Of a stretch of DNA of 64,000 nt, positions 1 to 11,337 are shown one piece after another. The stretch is from Siphonodentalium dalli (Eukaryota; Mollusca; Scaphopoda; Gadilida; Siphonodentaliidae). The translations under genes and the position numbers were made by a program. Under the pieces are notes generated by a model that was not told where the DNA came from, did no database searches, and saw only the letters and a list, made by a program, of their open reading frames with translations. Numbering within the stretch: position 1 is the stretch's first letter; each line of letters starts with the position of its first letter. Where the stretch lies: assembly GCA_032622095.1 (NCBI GenBank), contig CP136063.1, forward strand, positions 122,160,723 to 122,224,722, in the 5' to 3' direction.

Positions 1-780
1 TAACAACTATTGTTCGTTAGCTGAACGACCACACTTTTTTAGACCAGAAAATATTTGAAATATAATCATATTAATCGATAGAAGCATTTCCAGACAGGAG
101 TCTTCGATTCATATCTAATATGTTATACCCCGGCAACTATACAATACATGTTTACAAAGAGATAGACCATCTTTAAAGTGTGTTGTCTGTATCGAGTTAT
201 TTCAAAGAGAGTTCCAAAACTGATCTCTCCTACCCATCCCAACCTTCAGACAAGTACCTAAAAGAGCAACTGACAAGGTTGGCTAGAAATGGTTTGCGAA
301 GAGCAACTACATGTATTAACTTGATCCAGGTAATTATCACTATACGGTGAGCAGCAACATACAATATGAAATATAAAATTGTTGGAAAATCAAACTACGA
401 GAACAATTTCAACCTAATTTGGTGTGAATTTTCCAATTAATGTTGCATTAGGTTTGACTACAGTTTGGGGGGGTAAGACCCCTGCATAACACCCCTGTCG
501 ACACATCCCTGCTTGGAACCCCATGCTAAGAGCGTGGTCTTGCATTCAAGAAATTGAAGACGAGAATTCATCGATACTAAATTATGTTGGGTGGCACCCG
601 GGGAGGAGTCAGGGTGCTACATCCCCCGTCGGGGAATCGTATAGCCCCTGCATCAGGGATATCCTGCTGCCACCCCTGTTTAAAATCTTATAGAAATTTA
701 GCAGATTTGGACACAAGTCCAAATTTTATGAATAAATTATACTCACCTGACATAATTCATACAGAATTAGATTTATCTTA
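1..780. other. No recognisable feature
   Basis: AT-rich sequence with a short G run near 465-475 and a locally GC-richer patch at 590-690. A 65-codon frame here has no recognisable similarity and is not called. I see no repeat shared with the rest of the window. Confidence 0.5.
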
Positions 781-781
781 A

Positions 782-993
782 CCTCGCGAAACTCGCCACC
801 CAAAAACTCCCGTTCCCGCTTCGTTCCGTCTTCCGATTAAAGTTTTTTACTCTAACCGGAGCCGGAGCCGAGCATGCACATATCACCAGTTTGATCCCAT
901 GGCGCTACAAATCAGGCCATGGGACAACTGTATCTGATGGGAAATGTGATACCAATCACAACTTCCCTTCACATCAAAAACTCTCTGGGAAAT
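782..993. other. Sequence downstream of the DIRS recombinase, with small hairpin
   Basis: This lies just beyond the recombinase end of the minus-strand DIRS element and may contain its terminal repeat. An 8-bp inverted repeat, CCCATGGC at 897-904 and GCCATGGG at 916-923, forms a small hairpin. I could not match this stretch to the sequence beyond the gag end (after 4912), so the inverted terminal repeats expected of a DIRS element are not demonstrated. Confidence 0.3.
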
Positions 994-2031
994 CTATCCA
1001 ATGGTTAGCACATTTGTGCCAACATCCCTCAAGTAGAATCTTGTAAAGGTAGACGATTGTGCCCAATCCGCACTTTCGAGAATGTCTCTCATTCCGGCTC
1101 CATTTAAGAGAGCCCATGAAGATCCAATCGAAAGTGTAGAGTGACCAGTAATGTTGTTGTCACCTGGAATAGAATAAAAAGTCATCTTTATAAGCTTAAC
1201 CAGCCAGGAGGATATAGTTTGTGAGGAAACCGGTTCGATCCATATACATCAAAAGAGCTCGTTTTGGATCCAATCTGACATCTTCCTCAAAAGAAGGTAC
1301 CAAAATTAAATGACTCTGGTGAGAAATTCTGTCTTGCTTAGAAAAGCCCTTACGTAAAAAGGTAATACCCTGCCCTTGAATTCTCATATTACTGCTACCC
1401 AATTGTAGACTTTGTATATCACTACATCTTCGAAAAGTGGTAATGGCAACAAGAAACACTGTCTTGAATGTAAGATATTTTAAACTAGCCAAGTCCAAAG
1501 GTTCGAATGGAGGATTTTTCAACATGTCCAAAACTTTTGGAAGATCCCAAGCCGGTACTAGCCTTTGTTTTGGAGGCCTTGAATTAAACATACCCTTCAA
1601 CATTCGAATAATGTGTGGGTTTTGTCCCACTGGTATTCCCGCAATCGGTGGCAGACTTGATGAGAGCAAACCCAAAGCAAACCCAAAGCAAACATATCCG
1701 ACCAAAAATCAGCACATTGTGCTAAAGATGCTTCATGACAAATAATGTTTCGCTCGGAACACCAACTGTTGAACCTTTTGAATTTTGACTGATAGTCTTT
1801 TCGTGTTCCGAGTCGCCAAGATTCCATAATGAAATGACATGACCTTCTCGAAAAAACCTCTGCTTGCAAATGTCTGTTGACAGATGCCAAGCAGTCAGGT
1901 TCATCAGGTTCGGTTCTGGGTGAAGTACCCTCCCTTGATATTGTGTCAACATCCGTTCCGACACTGGCAACTGGAGTGGATGTTCGACTAGAATTTTCAA
2001 TATCATTGGAAACCAGAACTGTCTTGGCCAA
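994..2031 (-). pseudogene. DIRS tyrosine recombinase, frameshifted
   Basis: A tyrosine recombinase that would integrate the circular DNA copy in the nucleus. The N-terminal helical part is in the frame 2031-1597 (motif ESWRLGTRKDY, typical of DIRS recombinases). The frame then shifts to 1705-1196, which holds the first catalytic arginine in 'TTFRRCSDIQSL'. It shifts again to 1185-994, which holds the C-terminal box 'SWALLNGAGMRDILESADW' and the nucleophile tyrosine in 'FTRFYLRDV'. The box before it reads GHSTLS, where DIRS recombinases normally have H-x-x-R, so the second catalytic arginine is a leucine. With two frame changes and this loss the protein cannot be active. The N-terminal part overlaps the end of the RT frame, as is usual for DIRS. 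Confidence 0.85.
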
Positions 2032-3897
2032 TGCGGAGCTATTAATATCATCTCACACTTAAATTGACTGATGTGTTGTAAAACTCTGGGAATCAATGGA
2101 ATTGGTGGGAATGCATAAACATACATGCTCTCCCATGAAATGGAGAGGGCATCTATTGCGAATGCTAGTGGGTGTGGATGCCATGAGCAAAAGATTTGGG
2201 TCTTCCTGTTCTGAAAAGTTGCAAACAGATCCATGTTTGGTTGTCCCCAAAGACAAAATATCTTCTGAACTATTATTGGGTCCAACTCCCATTCTGTCTC
2301 CCTCACATAACATCGACTCTGCAAGCTTGTTCTGGACCCCCGCTATGTGAGCTGATTTTAGAACCATATGGTTCTGAATTGCATTATTCCCAAGTTCCTG
2401 TGCTAACTGACAGAGGGATCTGGACCTTGTACCCCCCTGATAGTTTACATAACGAGCCACTGTGGCGTTGTCGGTTCGTATAAGCACCTCCTTGTCCATC
2501 AAATCTGGGGTGAAGAGTTTTATTGCTAATATTACTGCTTTCATCTCCAGATTGTTGATATGCAGGGATGTATCTGCGTCTGACCACAAACCCTGAACTG
2601 TCTGCCCCCCTAAATGGGACCCCCATCCCTGGAGACTGGCATCGGTTGTGATCGAGACAATTTCCCGATCTGAAAAAATGAATTGACCCTGTTGCATGTT
2701 TCGTGTTTGTAACCACCAGTTTAGATGGGGTACCAGATCTTGTGTACATGGGACCCCGAGCTCGTATGCATGACGAACTGGCTGCCATCTTTTCAAGAGA
2801 AACATCTGAATGGGTCTCATGTGAAAACGAGCATTCTGAACCAACTCCAGACAGGACGCTATTATGCCTAACAGATGCAGATAACTGCGGGCTGTGTCCT
2901 GTCCCATCAACAGATTTCTTACTGCTTGTTGGAGTACTGTTATACGTTCTACTGTGGGACAAACTAACCCTTTGTCCAAATGAAACATTGCTCCCAAATA
3001 AGTTAACATTTGGGATGGTTTCAAGTGAGACTTTTTGACATTTATCAAAAAACCCAGATTTAGAATGGTTTTCATGAACAGCTCCCTGTCTTGCAATAGG
3101 CCTGTTCGTGATGAATTTAGACAAATCCAGTCGTCTATAGAAATGGCTAGATGCAGACACCTCTGACGTAGGTATGCGGCTACGTTCGCAACCACTTTTG
3201 TGTATATGCGAGGGGCTGTTGTTGCACCGAAACATATTGTTCTCCATTGATACTGAACACCGTTGATGCTGAATCGGAAAAATTTCTTGTGGCCTTCCCA
3301 CAATTTTACATGAAGATACGCATCCTGAATATCTGCGGTGAAACCCCAATCTCCCTTTTGTACTAAGGATATGACCTTTTTTAGGGTATCCATTTTAAAG
3401 TGTTCTTTCCGAATGTAACGGTTCAGAGGTTTTAGATTTATGATTGGACGAAAACTGCCGTCCGACTTCGGTACCAGGAAAAGCGTACTGTAAAAACCTT
3501 GATTTGATAAATGCTTTGGTACGACTTCGATAACGTTTGTAGATAGAAGTCTTATAATTTCTTTTTCGAGAAACTTCATCTCTGCTTTGTTCAAATGAGT
3601 TTCTTTCACACCCTGGAATGGTGGAAATTGAAGAAATTCGATTTGATATTAACCATTTCGAATGACATCTAGTGCCCATCTGTCCGCATTTATATTTTCC
3701 CAAGCCTGGTGAAAATGTGTGAACCGACCTCCGATCGGTACATTCGGAAACGGATGCTTGATTAACATATGTACACTTCTTACCTTTAATAAGTCATCTG
3801 CGTTATGATTTTCCTCTGGTACCTGTGGAATGACTGTCGTAGCTTCCACCACGTCTTGATCCATACGAGAAACCTCCTCGTCCAGAAGCTCTGGCAT
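1722..3897 (-). pseudogene. DIRS reverse transcriptase, RNase H and methyltransferase-like region
   Basis: Polyprotein of a DIRS retroelement. A frame from 3897 to 2059 is broken by one TAA (complement 3649-3651). The part before the stop carries the typical pre-RT motif 'IGGRFTHFHQAWENI'. Counting from the methionine at 3609, RT motif A 'ADIQDAYLHV' has its aspartate near residue 93. Motif C 'SIDDW' has D159 and D160, and 'CFGATTAPRIYTK' is motif B. RNase H follows with D323 (TTDASLQGWG), E355 (NNLEMKAV) and D380 (IRTDNAT). The last acidic residue is E431 in 'NKLAES'. Near 2325 the frame shifts into 2324-1722, which carries the 'MDLFAT...NRKT...APHWPRQFW' region found after RNase H in DIRS elements, often annotated as Dam-methylase-like. 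Catalytic residues survive, but the reading frame does not. Confidence 0.9.
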
Positions 3898-4912
3898 TTC
3901 CTCTGCTACGAAAAGAATCCTTCGGAGTTATTTTAGGAATTCGAAAAGGCTGAAACTCTGTTGATTTCGATGTGGACTGTTGGTCCCGGTCATTCCTGAA
4001 TGATTCCGAACGTTCCGGCCAGGTAACAGTTCTTGCAACTTTCCTGGGTGGTCCTTGAGAAGATTTTTCAGAAGTCTTGACCGAAGACAACAGTTCATTC
4101 ACAACTTTATTCTTATCTTTATTCTTTAACTTTCCAGCTGATCCCCGAATAACCCGTCAGATGTTAGCGGTAAATTAGCTAATTCTCTGGGATCAGCTGC
4201 CTGATACAAGTTTGCGTCACTGATTGCTGTTTGTCTACGAATACATTGAAAAAATGTCCCTAATTTGTTGTGTTAGTCGATCCAAGTCAACAACCTCAGC
4301 TTGAACACCTTCCATAAGAGATGCTTGCAGTATATAAACATTAACAGCTATACCCATTTGAGCAGAACACTGACCTCTAAAGGCTGTCTTTTCAATGAAC
4401 TTGAATGGATTTGAAATTAACTGTTTTCCAGATCTGATTTGGGACGATTTTCCATGCGTCCTTATCAAACATTGTTGAACAAATTCATCAATAGAAGGTA
4501 TATTCAAGAAATCCTTTGAAGATTCTGTAATTGGAAATTCTTCAAGTAAATCTTCCGGAAAAGCACTTAAGGATGTTGGCTCTTTACTGTGCCATGAATC
4601 TTCAAGCACTTTCCTCTGAGCTTCATCTAAAGTCAAACCCTTGACACATTCAGGTTGTTTTAATTTGGTAAGGCATCTTTGCCAAAAATGTGTTTCACTT
4701 TAATCCTGATCAACAGATGTGTCATCAACGATGATGTCCAACTTCTCATCAGTCTCTTTCCGAAGTTCGGACATCTCCCTTTCTTGAGCGGCTATCTTCT
4801 CTTCCAGGACATCGTATCTCGATTTACGCTTTGTCCTTTTCTTACGCTTATCAACCGGAGATTTTACACTGGCAGTTGATTCAGCTGGAGAAATGTGAAC
4901 TTTAATAATCAC
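3803..4912 (-). pseudogene. DIRS gag-like protein, broken
   Basis: Structural (gag-like) frame of the DIRS element. Residues 1-70 from the methionine at 4912 are lysine/arginine-rich, then heptad-like (VLEEKIAAQEREMSELRKE), consistent with a coiled coil. A TAA at complement 4700-4702 interrupts it. The same frame continues through 4636-4235 with the motif 'LTLDEAQRKVLEDSW...LSAFPEDLLEEFP'. A slip in a T run near 4253 then moves the reading to another frame (ADPRELANLPLTSDGLFGDQ). A further shift near 4130 leads to the C-terminal part 4102-3803, rich in Arg/Gly/Ser ('GRGGFSYGSRRGGS'), a likely nucleic-acid-binding tail that overlaps the RT start in another frame. The fragment at 41253-41549 is a homologue from a different DIRS lineage. 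Confidence 0.75.
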
Positions 4913-5526
4913 ACAAGAACAAAATAATCAGCGCTGACAAAAATGTTTACCCCTCCGAGAACCTCATGCACCTAATGTTCGTATTTGACCCAGGTATGAT
5001 CGATAGATCTCTGCACATTTCGATGCGTCGATCATGCCAATCATATATGACATAATATTGTCAAGTCATTTGAAAATGATGGAATGGCTATTAATGTCGA
5101 TAAAAGTACTTTCTCATCACGCATTTGAGATATCAAACTAAATAAAAGTAAGCAAGACATCTTTTTGAAAAAGATGACGAAATATACTACGAATAAATCG
5201 CATCGTGACCCAGGTGTTACCTTGACCTTGATGATGCAATCATGAAATTCGACACTGTTGGAACATAATTAGGCTTTGGTCAACTTATCGAAATAATCAA
5301 TGCAGCCTATAATTAGTAGTAATTACAGAAAACAAAATTAATGTACAGTATATACAAAAGCAGCCCATGCACACACTTAATTGTCAGTTAAATGTTATGA
5401 TTGCTTCGCGTATTTATAACTTTTGCACTGGAGATTTGCATGGAATTTTCCATTCATATTTTCACAGGTCTGTAGATGCTCTTTATTTACCATATTTAAG
5501 GATTCATGAAAAAAAAACCCATATGT
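4913..5526. other. No recognisable feature
   Basis: AT-rich sequence beyond the gag end of the DIRS element. It could hold that element's 5' terminal repeat, but I see no match to the other end. No coding potential. Confidence 0.4.
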
Positions 5527-5591
5527 CATGTTACGAATCTCTATACTCTTGACTAAAGCGTAGAGAACAGAGTACAGAGATTCGTGGCATG
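5527..5591. repeat. Inverted repeat (hairpin), 23-bp arms
   Basis: Left arm 5527-5549 and right arm 5569-5591 are inverted copies with about three mismatches, around a 19-bp spacer. The right arm ends 14 bp before a 27-C homopolymer. This may be the core of a short fold-back element. I see no target duplication. Confidence 0.75.
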
Positions 5592-5605
5592 ATTGATCAA
5601 AAGCA

Positions 5606-5632
5606 CCCCCCCCCCCCCCCCCCCCCCCCCCC
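5606..5632 (+). repeat. Poly-C tract, 27 C
   Basis: Uninterrupted run of 27 cytosines. Other homopolymer C/G runs in the window are at 10377-10392 (16 G), 21314-21331 (18 C), about 26896-26909 (C), 52308-52322 (15 G) and 54236-54250 (C). Their lengths are prone to sequencing error. Confidence 0.9.
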
Positions 5633-6346
5633 GAAACTGCATGACCATGCAGAATGTAGGCATAACAGCCAAATTTCATGCTTAAAGTTTAACCCACTGT
5701 GGAGTTATATTTTTCTTTCTACTCAGCTAGCGAGTTTTGTTGTTTGCGATGTGCTGGTAAAAAAAATGCAATGCATGATTTCACATCGGAAGCCTAAATA
5801 TCACCTCTCTTTTATACACCAAGATATTACACATATGTTTCAGATTCGCTCTCGATGAGTTCTATTTTTTTCTTCCCCTTGATACCCCTTCCTGCCCTCG
5901 GTGTTGTGCCCCCAACATCAATAATCGAATCCCCCTTTTCGAAAGCCGGCTATGCCCATGCATGTACCAATTGCGAAAGCAAATCTCAGTATGGCTGTAC
6001 CCCCTTGATTAGGTATGAAGATGCACTGCATTAATGGCCACTTCCATGATTACTAAATATCAGCCGACGCCTGTGCATCACGCTGTCTAATCAACCGACA
6101 AATTCTTATGAGCATTTCTGGGCCTATTACCCATGATGTTCCTATTCCTAAATTTGGATAATCAAAGCAGAATGCTGTGCCATTTGTCAATTTATACAAG
6201 CATGGTAACTCCGGACCCCTGCATTAGGATGATTAATTAAATCAGACGGCTGTGGCATTTACCAATTTGACCACAAGAGATTAGGACATCCATACTGGGT
6301 GGTTTCTGCATTCCCTTATGGCTTGAGAATCATTTGGTTCTCAAAA
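5633..6346. other. No recognisable feature
   Basis: Mixed-composition sequence without frames, shared repeats or RNA genes that I can recognise. Confidence 0.4.
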
Positions 6347-6745
6347 AATAAAGATGATGTAATCTTCACTGAAATTAAAGGTGGTGTATATCTTCACTGA
6401 AATTAAAGATGGCGTATATCTTCACTGAAATTAAAGGTGGTGTATATCTTCACTGAAATTAAAGAAGGCGATTATCATCACTGAAATTAAAGATGGCGAT
6501 TATCTTCACTGAAATTAAAGATGGTGTATATCTTCACTGAAATTAAAGATGGTGCATACCTTCACTGAAAATAAAGGTGGTGTGTATCTTCACTGAAAAT
6601 AAAGATGGTCTATATCTTCACTAAACTTAAAGGTGGTGTATATCTTCATTGAACTTAAAGGTGGTGTGTATCTTCACTGAAATTAAAGATGGCATATATC
6701 TTCACTAAACTTAAAGGTGGTGTATATCTTCACTGAACTTTATGT
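6347..6745 (+). repeat. 28-bp minisatellite, about 14 copies
   Basis: Tandem units of 28 bp built on 'ATCTTCACTGAAATTAAAG' followed by a variable 'RTGGYGTAT' part. Copies differ at a few recurring positions (gtg/gcg, aaatt/aaaat/aactt), so the array is old enough to have diverged. It lies directly upstream of the 5' end of a family B element. Confidence 0.9.
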
Positions 6746-6770
6746 ATAGATTCAGTGGTATAAAATAATG

Positions 6771-6896
6771 AAAGTGTCAATGACACTGTACCTCAACTTG
6801 GAAAGGGAATAATTTCATGTGTTAGTCATTGGAGCGATTAGGAATGCATAAAGTTGAAATGTCTAAGTAATACTAGATTATCACCATGAAGAGGTA
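6771..6896 (+). mobile_element. Family B (GTGTC element) 5' terminus
   Basis: Starts AAAGTGTCAATGACAC, a small palindrome (GTGTC-AAT-GACAC), followed by '(A)CCTCAACTTGG' and the conserved 'GGGAATAATTTCATGTG' block. The same start is seen at 21620, 29099, 49374, 61854 and, diverged, at 30733. The sequence before the start reads AAT-N in the five well-conserved copies. Here the element is cut at 6896 by a Helitron-type 5' end. The B body seems to resume near 7966, so 6771-9822 may be one interrupted element. Confidence 0.75.
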
Positions 6897-7136
6897 TCTA
6901 TTATATATTTTGGAAGATCTGTGTGTGTGTGTGTGTGATCGCGATGAACTCGAAAACGGCCAACCCGATTTCGATGAAACTTGGTATGTGGGGGTACTTT
7001 CGGCCGGGAACTGGCATAGGCATATTAATTTACCCGTGCGACGCGACTTTGACCTTCAAAACTCATATATCCGGATCCGGTGTGATTGTCACCCGATGCA
7101 GGGAGGATAACTCTATATTCATAAGTCGAGGGACGT
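6897..7136 (+). mobile_element. Helitron-like 5' end and first repeat block
   Basis: Begins TCTATTATATATTTTGG after an A (canonical A|TC Helitron 5' junction) and continues into a (GT)n tract at 6921-6937. It then has a block with 'GATGAAACTTGGTATGTG' and 'CCCGTGCGACG', which matches the layout of the elements at 32553, 34997 and 57371. The same 17-base start occurs at 35499. No CTAG end with hairpin is seen downstream, so the 3' limit is unknown. Confidence 0.6.
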
Positions 7137-7139
7137 AAG

Positions 7140-7262
7140 CAATTTGCAGGCAATTACAAATCGTGTATTTATCCCAAAATTATAACATTTACAATATATA
7201 TTGTCAATTTGCAGGCTATTAAGAATTGTGTATCTATCCCAAAATATATCATTTACAATTTC
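7140..7262 (+). repeat. Direct duplication of a ~55-bp segment
   Basis: Two copies of 'AATTTGCAGGC...TATCCCAAAA...ACATTTACAA' start 65 bp apart (7141 and 7206), with several substitutions between them. Confidence 0.75.
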
Positions 7263-7598
7263 TGATATATAAATTTTGTTACAGCTGATATTCTTAGGTC
7301 TATTGTCGATAGATTTATTTTTTGTATATCCACACCACGCATAGGCTCAAGTCGTTTACAGTTACCCCGTGGGTAAAAGTTCGATAAATTATTATCCATT
7401 TAGCTGAAATGGCTTCCGTGTACGAATCTACCGGTGGCCCCCAAGCCGGCAATGCCAACAACATCGACATTGTTGAACGTTGATGGCGAGAAAATAATTA
7501 GTTAAAATTTACCACACAATGCTAATTTATCTTTACGTTGAAGCTTGATAATTAATGAGCATGTGTATATGAGGCGCGTTTATATACTTGAGTGGAAA
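7263..7598. other. No recognisable feature
   Basis: AT-rich spacer between repeat blocks. No coding or shared repeat recognised. Confidence 0.35.
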
Positions 7599-7965
7599 TC
7601 AAATCGGGTAAAACTGGTGGATTTTTAGGGACGAAATTTTATACATAGGGTATCTCGGTATCCACTGGACCGATTTCCCGGTATCCGCTGGGCCGATTTC
7701 CACCATTTTTGAGGTGTTGGTGTTGGAAAACTGCCAGACGGATTTTGACGAAATTTGATACTTAGTGGTATTTTTTTCCAGGGAGTGTTTTGGACGGGTC
7801 AAATCGTGACCCCCGACCTGACCTTGACCTTCAAAATAATCAATTCGAGGTCAAATCGGGTAAAACCGGGTACTTTGTCGGGTACTTTTGTCCGGGCAGT
7901 GTTTTGGACGGGTCAAATCGTTACCCCACCTGACCTTGACCTTCAAAATGGACAATTCAAAGGAT
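7599..7965 (+). repeat. Helitron-type minisatellite monomers (~114 bp)
   Basis: Two to three diverged units carry 'GTTTTGGACGGGTCAAATCG', '(C)CTGACCTTGACCTTCAAAAT' and 'GACGAAATTTTATAC'. The marker TGGACGGGTC recurs at 7791 and 7905, a spacing of 114 bp. The unit shares the 'gacgaaa-ttggtatg' core with the 122-bp satellite at 31-35 kb. The array passes straight into family B monomers at about 7966 with no visible junction. Confidence 0.65.
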
Positions 7966-9822
7966 TTAGGCATGCAAAGAGTAAAATTCAAGATGGCTGC
8001 TGGCAGCCATGTTTTATGGCCAAATGGCTCTACATGTGAATAGTAACATCCATGACAAATTTGACGATGATAAGAGGAAAACTCTGGCATGTAGCCCGTG
8101 CTAATGGATTGAATTTTGAAATTCAAGATGGCCAAGATTTGCCGAATGACCCCAAAATGGTTTGTTCCCATCTACATGTCAATGTCAACAGCCGTGACAA
8201 ATTTCATAATGATCCGACTTGTAGCCCATGCCAAAGGATTTAGTCATACAAAGAGTAAAATCCAAGATGGCTGCCAGTGGCCATGTTTTATGTCTGAATG
8301 ACCCCAAAATGACTCAATCCCATCTACATGTTAATATTAACATCCACGACAATTTTCATGATGATCAGACAAACACTCCGGCCTGTAGACCACATCAGGG
8401 TTGTCAAAGTACTGACGGTACCACAACTTTCGGTACCGGTTCCGTACTGATGTTCAGTACCGCAAACCGGGTCGGTATCGGTACTCATTGAGTGGACTTT
8501 TATACGGCAAATAACTTGTTTCGTGGGGTTCCATCATCAATTATCGTTAAGTTTGAAGTTTAGTCAAACAACGAAAATAAAAATCGCAACGACGTTTACG
8601 ATTAAATTGTTGTCTGCGGCGGTTTTCGGAAAGTCGCAAAGGGAGGATTTTTTAAAAGACGGGGAATATAGAGTGGAACGAATGTAGACATGTATGTTTG
8701 ACTACTGGGTCTGCTAACATTGTAGACTTATATGGATACCCGGTACACCATTTTATTTGTGTGGTAATTAATTAGAGAACTCACTAATGGGCCATATTAC
8801 TCACATGTTGTAATTTCATAAATGATGTCACCCAATGAAACCAAATTCTTTTCCAGTAAGCCTAGTTGTAGTTGGCTAGTTCGAAAATTTGAAATATATT
8901 TAGAGAGAAAATAGTCAAATACACTCTGTGTTTGTGAGATTAACTTTATATCACAATAAAAGTTAAAACAAGGGAAAATAAAACTCAATAGATGTCACTC
9001 AAGAATCATTACGTCATAATACTCTGGTAACTCTGCCCTGGTTGCCCATGCCTCCATGTCACGACTCACAAGTCACAACTCACAAATATCCTGTCATTCG
9101 AGTTCTAACTTCTAAAGTGTCAACATCCATGTCATCATATATAACCATCGATAGTAATTTGGGTGTTTGGCACTTCTGAGCCTTGTGACATTGTCGGTGT
9201 CCAACAGACTCCTCTCAAATTGATACCGCGAAACGGCACGTGCAGAATTGCATCCGGCGGCATTCCATCCGCATCCAAGAAATACAGTTATCACAAGCGC
9301 CTACACAATGCATGCATTCTGTCAATTTAGTGACAAGTTGTCATAGTGCGGCATACTATGACTTTTATGTTTGAATGTGCTAACGATATCGCGATGACCA
9401 ATCGCAGTTGTGTTTGGCGCGATGTTGAGCTGCTTAATTAACCCTTTATATTTGTTAAGATGTATATTAATAGAAATCAACAATCAGTACCGAGAACCGT
9501 CGGTACTCGACATCAGAACCGGTACCGATTTAATTCCTGATTACCGCAGGTTCCGGTACCGGTACCAGTACCTATTGACAACCCTGGACCACATGCTAAT
9601 GGATTGAATTTTGAAATCCAAGATTTCCAAATGACCCCAAAATGACTCGTTCCCAACTACATGTCAATGTCAACAGCTATGATGATGATCCGACCAAAGG
9701 TATGACCTGTAGCCCGTGCTAAAGGAAATTGTTGACTAATCACGCATGCATACACGGACAACGGGTACCAAGCCACGGCAATAGCTCAAACTTTACAAAG
9801 TAAAGTTGAGCTAATAATTATG
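7966..9822 (+). mobile_element. Family B element, body and 3' end, split by a hAT-like insertion
   Basis: Monomers with 'GCAAAGAGTAAAATTCAAG' + 'ATGGCTGC' and 'CCCATCTACATGT' run from 7966, are interrupted by the hAT-like element at 8396-9586, and resume at 9587. The element ends with an imperfect sugar-like tail 'ccatacacgg..caagccacgg' and a 3' hairpin at 9783-9812. Hairpin arms are AGCTCA(A)ACTTTAC and GTAAAGTTGAGCT with loop AAA. No protein is encoded. These are non-autonomous elements. Confidence 0.75.
8396..9586. mobile_element. hAT-like non-autonomous element with 8-bp TSD
   Basis: The ends are inverted: CAGGGTTGTCAAAGTACTG on the left, and the complement of CAGGGTTGTCAATAGGTACTG on the right. 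The 8-bp flanks GACCACAT (8388-8395 and 9587-9594) are identical, which is the target-site duplication length of the hAT superfamily. The subterminal zones are crowded with GGTACC/GGTACCGG motifs on both sides, as expected for transposase-binding repeats. The 1191-bp interior has no transposase frame. It depends on an autonomous partner elsewhere and is inserted in a family B monomer. Confidence 0.93.
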
Positions 9823-11337
9823 AGAGAACAGTCAGCAAAAACTTTCTGTCACCAGGAAATCTTTTTTCTTCTTACTATTAATAGAACATTTCACTATTTA
9901 GCTGTGATGTGCATCACAATACAGCTGCACACTTGTGATTATATGTATTGTATAATATAACAACACCCTTTATACGTGAGGCTTCACCAGAGTGTGAAAA
10001 TAAATTAATATCAGTCACAGTTTTCCACTGATTAGTCTTCAATCAGAGGGAACATCAAAAGTTACCAACGGTACATTCTGTTAATGTTAATGTGTGGGTA
10101 TTTATGGTACTAGAAATAAGGAAATCCCTCCCCGCATATACACGAATATTTGAAAAATAAAAAAAATAAAATTGTTTTCTAATGCCGGGTTATGCTGAAT
10201 CTGGGAGATATTTGCGGTTATCCGTATTTGCGGAATTGCCGTGGCTATCCGGGAGTCTAACAGACAATCCGTGAAACTTAAAAGCTCTGGTGTACACCAA
10301 TCCACGCTTATCAGGAAATCTAACCAGCTTCGTGATCATGGGATACCTTTAATAATGATCAGAAACTATAGAGCTTGGGGGGGGGGGGGGGGCACTGAGT
10401 CACGGGACATTGATGGGAAATTTTTAGAAGGATGCAGTTAGCATCAGTCAAAGTATATGGCACTAATCACTTACCTCTCATATATCATCAAGCACAAAGT
10501 ATGATACACAATGCAAGAAAAGTAGAAAAAAATATATATTCAATAAAGTCTCTGTTATGCTTTCTAGATTGATCAAGACATATTTTAAGTACAATCTAAG
10601 AAAGATATAAGACCTGCGGAAATGAAACAGTCAGACAGGAAACCATTGTACTTAACTCTTGATAGATCGAACATACAGATTTCAAAAGAAAGGCCTCACT
10701 GAATAAGTCACTATTGACATTTATTTTATTGTTATTACTCTCATAAAGTAAAGAACTACCAATTAGTGCAAATGGGTTAAGAAATACAACTCTTAATTAG
10801 CACTTCAAAGAAAAGTACCCAATCTGTATCATTTACTAATTAGACAATAAAGATATTAGACAATCTCCAAAGCAACTTGTTCTGAGGTTAAAAGAAATAA
10901 TGAACCATGATTTTCGTGCCAATGGCATGTTCAGTACACACAGAGGCACACCTGCAGTCTAGATTAGTTTATGGCTATAACTTAACAAAATAAAACTATG
11001 ATGGAGCATGTGAAGGGATATGCAGGTGGGGAAGAAATTAATCCTCCTATCTGTCTTGAGGTCATATTCCTCCAATGAAAACCATAAAGGCAGGTGCCAG
11101 AAGAATACAGAATATTTTACTGCACCAGTCCACAGCTTGTGAGGGATGGCGGGAGGCGAAATGTGGCAGATCGATGGTATATCTCAAAACCTCAAAAAAG
11201 TAAGTTCCTCCAGGTATTTTTGAGGACATCTTCAGATGATGTAATCATAATTGCAATTAAACTTTTAGAAGATAATCAACATATCTTATAACTAACTAGA
11301 GATGGGCTTGTTCCCCACCTCCCCCCACCCCCCACCC
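9823..11337. other. No gene recognised; 16-G run
   Basis: Low-complexity AT-rich sequence with a G16 tract at 10377-10392 and a C-rich patch at 11312-11340. Short frames have no recognisable product. Confidence 0.4.

Larger units (their letters stand above)
994..4912 (-). mobile_element. Decayed DIRS-type tyrosine-recombinase retrotransposon
   Basis: Read on the minus strand, the order is gag-like region (4912-3803), reverse transcriptase, RNase H and methyltransferase-like region (3897-1722), then tyrosine recombinase (2031-994). This gene set, with a phage-integrase-like recombinase instead of a DDE integrase and with overlapping frames, is diagnostic of DIRS elements. Such elements copy through RNA and insert circular DNA by recombinase, so they leave no target duplication. 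The copy is dead. It has at least two in-frame stops (complement 4700-4702 and 3649-3651), several frameshifts and a substituted recombinase arginine. The terminal repeats are not resolved, so the coordinates are coding limits and not element limits. Confidence 0.9.

Noticed and set aside
5395-5858. Frames with poly-Gly or poly-Pro runs
   Set aside because: The runs are translations of the C27 homopolymer.
7599-8491. Frames of 60-106 codons across Helitron-type and family B monomers
   Set aside because: The same peptide phrases (e.g. KGFSHAKSKIQDG) recur at every family B copy, so they are translations of a non-coding minisatellite.
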